9,796 nt of DNA. Origin: Bacteroidaceae bacterium (lineage in GTDB: Bacteria; Bacteroidota; Bacteroidia; Bacteroidales; Bacteroidaceae). Positions within the stretch are counted from its first letter, which is position 1. Every line of letters begins with the position of its first letter. The position numbers were made by a program, and so were the translations under genes. The notes beneath the pieces were generated by a model. It made no database searches. It saw only the letters and a program-made list of their open reading frames with translations, and had not been told where the DNA came from. Shown one piece after another: positions 7,197 to 9,796 of the stretch. The stretch covers positions 1-9,796 of the forward strand of contig JAEDNQ010000085.1 in the NCBI GenBank assembly GCA_016302435.1, in the 5' to 3' direction.

Positions 7197-7220
7197 ATTG
7201 GTGAGTGTTTTTGTTTTATC

Positions 7221-7271
7221 GGGGAAGGGGATGGAGGCCTTGTTGGGAACACGGCTGGCCTGACGGAGCAG
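7221..7271 (-). repeat. Leader repeat, copy B, upstream of the MFS gene
   Basis: A 51-nt segment matching 9586-9635 with one base change and one 1-nt indel. On the - strand it reads from CTGCTCCGTCAGGCCAGCC through GTGTTCCCAACA to CATCCCCTTCCCC, and it ends 24 nt before the MFS start codon. The potential hairpin GCCGTGTT/AACAAGGC (7237-7255) carries one internal mismatch compared with the perfect version in copy A. It lies wholly in the intergenic space. Confidence 0.9.
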
Positions 7272-7295
7272 GGGGCTATTGCCGCAGTTTTTCTC

Positions 7296-9566
7296 CTATT
7301 GTTTGAGCCATCTGTCAAGCCAGTTGAAGAAGCGGCGTTGCCAGAGGATGCCGTTTTGTGGCTTGAGTACCCAGTGGTTTTCGTCGGGGAAGCAGAGGAA
7401 CTCCGCTTCTATGCCTCGCAGACGGGCTGCATTGAAGGCAGACATGGCTTGTGAGGTGACGATGCGGTAGTCTTTTTCGCCTTGTATGCAAAGAATGGGG
7501 GTGTCCCATTTGTCTACGAAGCGGTGGGGCGAGTTGCTGAAGGTGTTGGGGTGGCCGTTCCAGTAGGCTCCGCCCATGTCCCAGTTGGCGAACCACATCT
7601 CTTCTGTCTCAAGATACTGCTGTTCGAGGTTGAAGATGCCATCGTGGGCGATGAAGGCTTTGAAGCGCTTGTCGTGGTGGCCTGCTATCCAGTAGACGGA
7701 GTAGCCGCCGAAGGATGCGCCTACGCAGCCGAGTCGGTCTTTGTCCACATAGGAGTGGTTTTGTACGGCGTAGTCGATAGAGGCGAAGTAGTCGTCCATG
7801 CATCTGCCACCATAGTTTTCGCTTATCTCTTCAAGCCATTCGGTGCCGAAGCCTGGGAGACCGCGGCGGTTGGGGGCTACGACGATGTAACCGTTGGCAG
7901 CCATTATCATCATGTTCCAGCGGTAAGACCAGAACTGGCTGACGGGCGACTGAGGTCCGCCTTCGCAGAAGAGAAGGGTGGGGTATTTCTTGTTGGGGTC
8001 GAAGTTGGGAGGAAGGATGATCCAAGAGAGAACCTTCTTCCCGTCGGTAGAGGTGCATATTTCTGCTTCTACTGTTCCCCAGTCGATGTTGTCGTAGAAG
8101 TATTTGTTTTCGTTTGTTACTGGCTTGACATTGGCTGTCACGCCTTCTATGCTGCCTTCTTCAAAGTCCCAGGTAGGTGTGCCCATGCGTACTATCTTTT
8201 TGTTGGGCGACAGTTTTGCGGGGTTAACTTTCTTGCCTGTCGGTGTGAGGGCAGGGTTGACGAGGTAGAGTTCGTGGCTCTTGCGCATGCTGTGGCGTCC
8301 GCACAGGAGCTTGTCGCCGCAGAGCTGAACGGAAGAGTAGTCGAAGAGGCCGTCTGTAATCTTGCGGATGTTGCCGCTGAAGTCGGTGGCGTAGACATGG
8401 GTAGTGCCGTGCCATGTGCTGATGAAGTATATGAGTTTGCCGTCAGCAGACCATGTGTAGGTGTCGACGGGGGTGTCGAACTTGTCGGCGAGGCGCTGTA
8501 TCTTGCCTGTAGAGAGTTCCATGACGAGCAGTCGGTTGATGTCCGACTCATAGCCGTCGCGCTCCATGCTCTGCCAGGCTATGTATTTGCCGTCGGGAGA
8601 GAAGGAGGGATTGGTGTCGTAGCCTGTGAGGAGGAAGCCTGAGACGACGTTGCCTGGATAGGATGGGTCGTTGACTTTCTGATTTTTGAGAGACTCGGTA
8701 GGGTCTATGGCTGGGCGCACGTAGCCCTGGCCTTTGCAGATGTTTGTGGACACACGGGTTGACACATTATATATATATATGTCGGCATCGGTAGAGCAGG
8801 CATATTCTCTGCCTTCGAGTTTGCGGCAGGTGTAGGCTATCTGTTTTGAGTCGGGACTCCATGCGAGCTGCTCTATGCCGCCGAAGGGTTTCATGGGGCA
8901 CTCGTAGTTCTCGCCATCGAGTATGCAGACGGTGTTGGTGACTTTGTCACCGTCGAAGTCAGCAACGAAGGACTGTGGGATGCTTTCGACCCATTCGTCC
9001 CAGTGGCGGTACATGAGGTCGGTGATGACTCTGCCCGACGCTTTGTCGAGATCGGGGTAGAGGTCGTTGGTGCGCTCTCCGTATTTAATGGTCTTGACAA
9101 GGATGACCTTTGTCTCGTCGGGGGAGAACAGGAAGTCGTCTACACCTTCGGCTTCATGGGAGAGCTGTTTGCGGTCGCTTCCGTCGGGATTCATGGAGAA
9201 GAGCTGCATGTTGCCATCTTCTGCCAGTCCGAGGTATGCTATGCGCTTGCCTTGGCTGATGTATTTGGGTGATAGCTCAGATGTCTTGGCAGTGGTGAGA
9301 AGCTTTTCTTCTGTTCCGTCGGTGTTGATGGTGTAGATGACGGTATGGCTCTTGTTTTCTTTTACGCTGTAGTAGCTGACGTTGTATGCTATGGTCTTGG
9401 CGTCGGGGGCTACGGCGGATGAGCCTACGCGCCCCATGGCCCAGAGGAGCTCGGGGGTGAGGGTGCGGTTGGATATAGACGGATTCTGACGCCCAATGTA
9501 GGATTGAGCGTCAGAATCTATGGTGGCCATCGTAAGGAGGGTGGCTAAGAGAATGTTCTTTGTCAT
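7296..9566 (-). CDS. S9 family serine peptidase (DPP5/acylpeptidyl oligopeptidase-like), exported
   Basis: Predicted periplasmic prolyl-oligopeptidase-family enzyme, 756 residues, expected to release di- or tripeptides from oligopeptides. An N-terminal signal peptide (MTKNILLATLLTMATIDSDA, then QSYIG) is followed by a beta-propeller region (about 30-500) with recurrent propeller-blade motifs such as SPDGKYIAW, WSPDSKQIAY and WSADGKLIYF. The C-terminal alpha/beta hydrolase domain (about 540-756) carries GASFGGYS with Ser618, GEKDYR with Asp699, and DENHWV with His731, a complete triad in family order. Features such as LMYRHWDEWVES and the overall length suggest the S9C branch (DPP5 or acylpeptidyl oligopeptidase), but the exact specificity is uncertain. 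ATG 9566 was chosen for its signal peptide. The frame stays open upstream to TTG 9731, but only because of a 24-bp tandem repeat. It heads a probable peptidase-MFS-POT unit and has the shared leader repeat 19 nt upstream. Confidence 0.9.
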   Translation of the reverse strand: MTKNILLATLLTMATIDSDAQSYIGRQNPSISNRTLTPELLWAMGRVGSSAVAPDAKTIAYNVSYYSVKENKSHTVIYTINTDGTEEKLLTTAKTSELSPKYISQGKRIAYLGLAEDGNMQLFSMNPDGSDRKQLSHEAEGVDDFLFSPDETKVILVKTIKYGERTNDLYPDLDKASGRVITDLMYRHWDEWVESIPQSFVADFDGDKVTNTVCILDGENYECPMKPFGGIEQLAWSPDSKQIAYTCRKLEGREYACSTDADIYIYNVSTRVSTNICKGQGYVRPAIDPTESLKNQKVNDPSYPGNVVSGFLLTGYDTNPSFSPDGKYIAWQSMERDGYESDINRLLVMELSTGKIQRLADKFDTPVDTYTWSADGKLIYFISTWHGTTHVYATDFSGNIRKITDGLFDYSSVQLCGDKLLCGRHSMRKSHELYLVNPALTPTGKKVNPAKLSPNKKIVRMGTPTWDFEEGSIEGVTANVKPVTNENKYFYDNIDWGTVEAEICTSTDGKKVLSWIILPPNFDPNKKYPTLLFCEGGPQSPVSQFWSYRWNMMIMAANGYIVVAPNRRGLPGFGTEWLEEISENYGGRCMDDYFASIDYAVQNHSYVDKDRLGCVGASFGGYSVYWIAGHHDKRFKAFIAHDGIFNLEQQYLETEEMWFANWDMGGAYWNGHPNTFSNSPHRFVDKWDTPILCIQGEKDYRIVTSQAMSAFNAARLRGIEAEFLCFPDENHWVLKPQNGILWQRRFFNWLDRWLKQ

Positions 9567-9585
9567 GGTGGGGTGATGTTTTTGA

Positions 9586-9635
9586 GGGGAAGGGGATGAG
9601 GCCGTGTTGGGAACACGGCTGGCCTGACGGAGCAG
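9586..9635 (-). repeat. Leader repeat, copy A, upstream of the S9 peptidase gene
   Basis: A 50-nt segment nearly identical to 7221-7271 in the same orientation relative to its gene, ending 19 nt before the S9 start. It includes a perfect 8-bp hairpin, GCCGTGTT-CCC-AACACGGC on the - strand (9601-9619), followed by a pyrimidine-rich stretch CATCCCCTTCCCC. No T-run follows the hairpin, so it does not look like an intrinsic terminator. Confidence 0.9.
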
Positions 9636-9730
9636 ACTGTGGCTGGCCTGACGGAGTAGACTGTGGCTGCTCTGACGGAGCAGACTGTCGGAGGCCTGGC
9701 GGAGCAGACTGTCGGAGGTCTGGCGGAGCA
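9619..9730. repeat. 24-bp tandem array (about 4.7 units)
   Basis: Units begin at 9619, 9643, 9667 and 9691, with a partial fifth at 9715. Units 1 and 2 share CTGGCCTGACGGAG and ACTGTGG with one difference. Units 3-5 diverge at their starts (CTGCTCTGACGG, GAGGCCTGGCGG, GAGGTCTGGCGG). The first unit overlaps the distal end of leader repeat copy A, and copy B has only one such partial unit, so the array looks like a local expansion of the leader tail. Unit 3 contains a small perfect hairpin, CTGCTC-TGACG-GAGCAG. Confidence 0.9.
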
Positions 9731-9741
9731 AGCACGGGGCG

Positions 9742-9796
9742 TTAGTTGCCGTTCTTCTGGTTTTGTGCTTCCTGCTGTTGCTTGAGTATTTCGAGC
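9742..9796 (-). CDS. 3' end of an unidentified gene (partial, runs off the window)
   Basis: The - strand frame entering from the right edge reads LEILKQQQEAQNQKNGN and then TAA at 9744-9742. The Gln/Asn/Lys-rich, soluble-looking tail resembles a C-terminus. The 175-nt gap to the next gene, filled by repeats, also suits a gene end. Seventeen residues are too few to assign a family. It lies upstream of the S9 peptidase on the same strand, and no terminator is visible between them, so read-through is possible. Confidence 0.55.
   Translation of the reverse strand, partial: LEILKQQQEAQNQKNGN

Noticed and set aside
7482..8642. Long open frame (386 codons) on the + strand opposite the S9 gene
   Set aside because: It is antisense to a well-supported peptidase with an intact triad. 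Its Val/Glu/Ala-rich composition is typical of a mirror frame in G-rich DNA, and no domain is recognisable.
8768..8780. TATATATATATAT run inside the S9 gene as a phase-variation tract
   Set aside because: It is only 13 nt and encodes an ordinary DIYIYNV propeller strand in frame. The run is too short and too central to argue for switching.
9619..9730. CRISPR array
   Set aside because: Units abut directly with no unique spacers, and no cas genes are in the window.
9567..9731. N-terminal extension of the S9 peptidase to TTG 9731
   Set aside because: The extension is an 8-residue repeat produced by the 24-bp array. The clear signal peptide begins at ATG 9566, so an extension would bury it.

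Overview
The window looks like a chromosomal segment from a member of the Bacteroidales, most likely Prevotella or a close relative. This rests on protein flavour (DdpX-type lipoprotein, M61 and S9 peptidases, a POT transporter, a secreted hydrolase ending in a Por-secretion-like tail), on start codons without clear Shine-Dalgarno sequences, and on one promoter with the Bacteroidetes TAnnTTTG -7 element. The species is an inference; nothing in the sequence fixes it.

Layout, left to right. Positions 1-226 are AT-rich and hold four degenerate 15-nt repeats upstream of a secreted alpha/beta hydrolase on the + strand (227-1558). All other genes are on the - strand. In transcription order from the right edge these are: the last 17 codons of an unidentified gene (9742-9796); a periplasmic S9 serine peptidase (7296-9566); a 12-TM MFS transporter (5817-7196); a POT-family peptide transporter (4092-5678); and a strong stem-loop (4030-4071) that probably closes this transcript. 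A new promoter near 3925 then drives a second two-gene unit: a DdpX/VanX-type D-Ala-D-Ala dipeptidase lipoprotein (3129-3890) and an M61 metallopeptidase lacking the usual PDZ domain (1634-3100). This unit converges on the hydrolase gene. No gene-free stretch exceeds 300 bases.

Read together, the - strand genes look like an oligopeptide and muropeptide scavenging neighbourhood. Secreted or periplasmic peptidases (S9, M61, DdpX) would release short peptides, and two inner-membrane carriers would take them in. That linkage is inferred from families and gene order.

The least ordinary features are non-coding. A ~50-bp element, nearly identical in two copies, sits 19-24 nt upstream of the start codons of both the S9 peptidase and the MFS transporter. 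In the S9 copy its distal end has expanded into a 24-bp tandem array. Separately, a perfect 32-bp tandem duplication lies on the dipeptidase/M61 junction. It creates a six-codon mini-ORF linked to both neighbours by ATGA stop/start overlaps.
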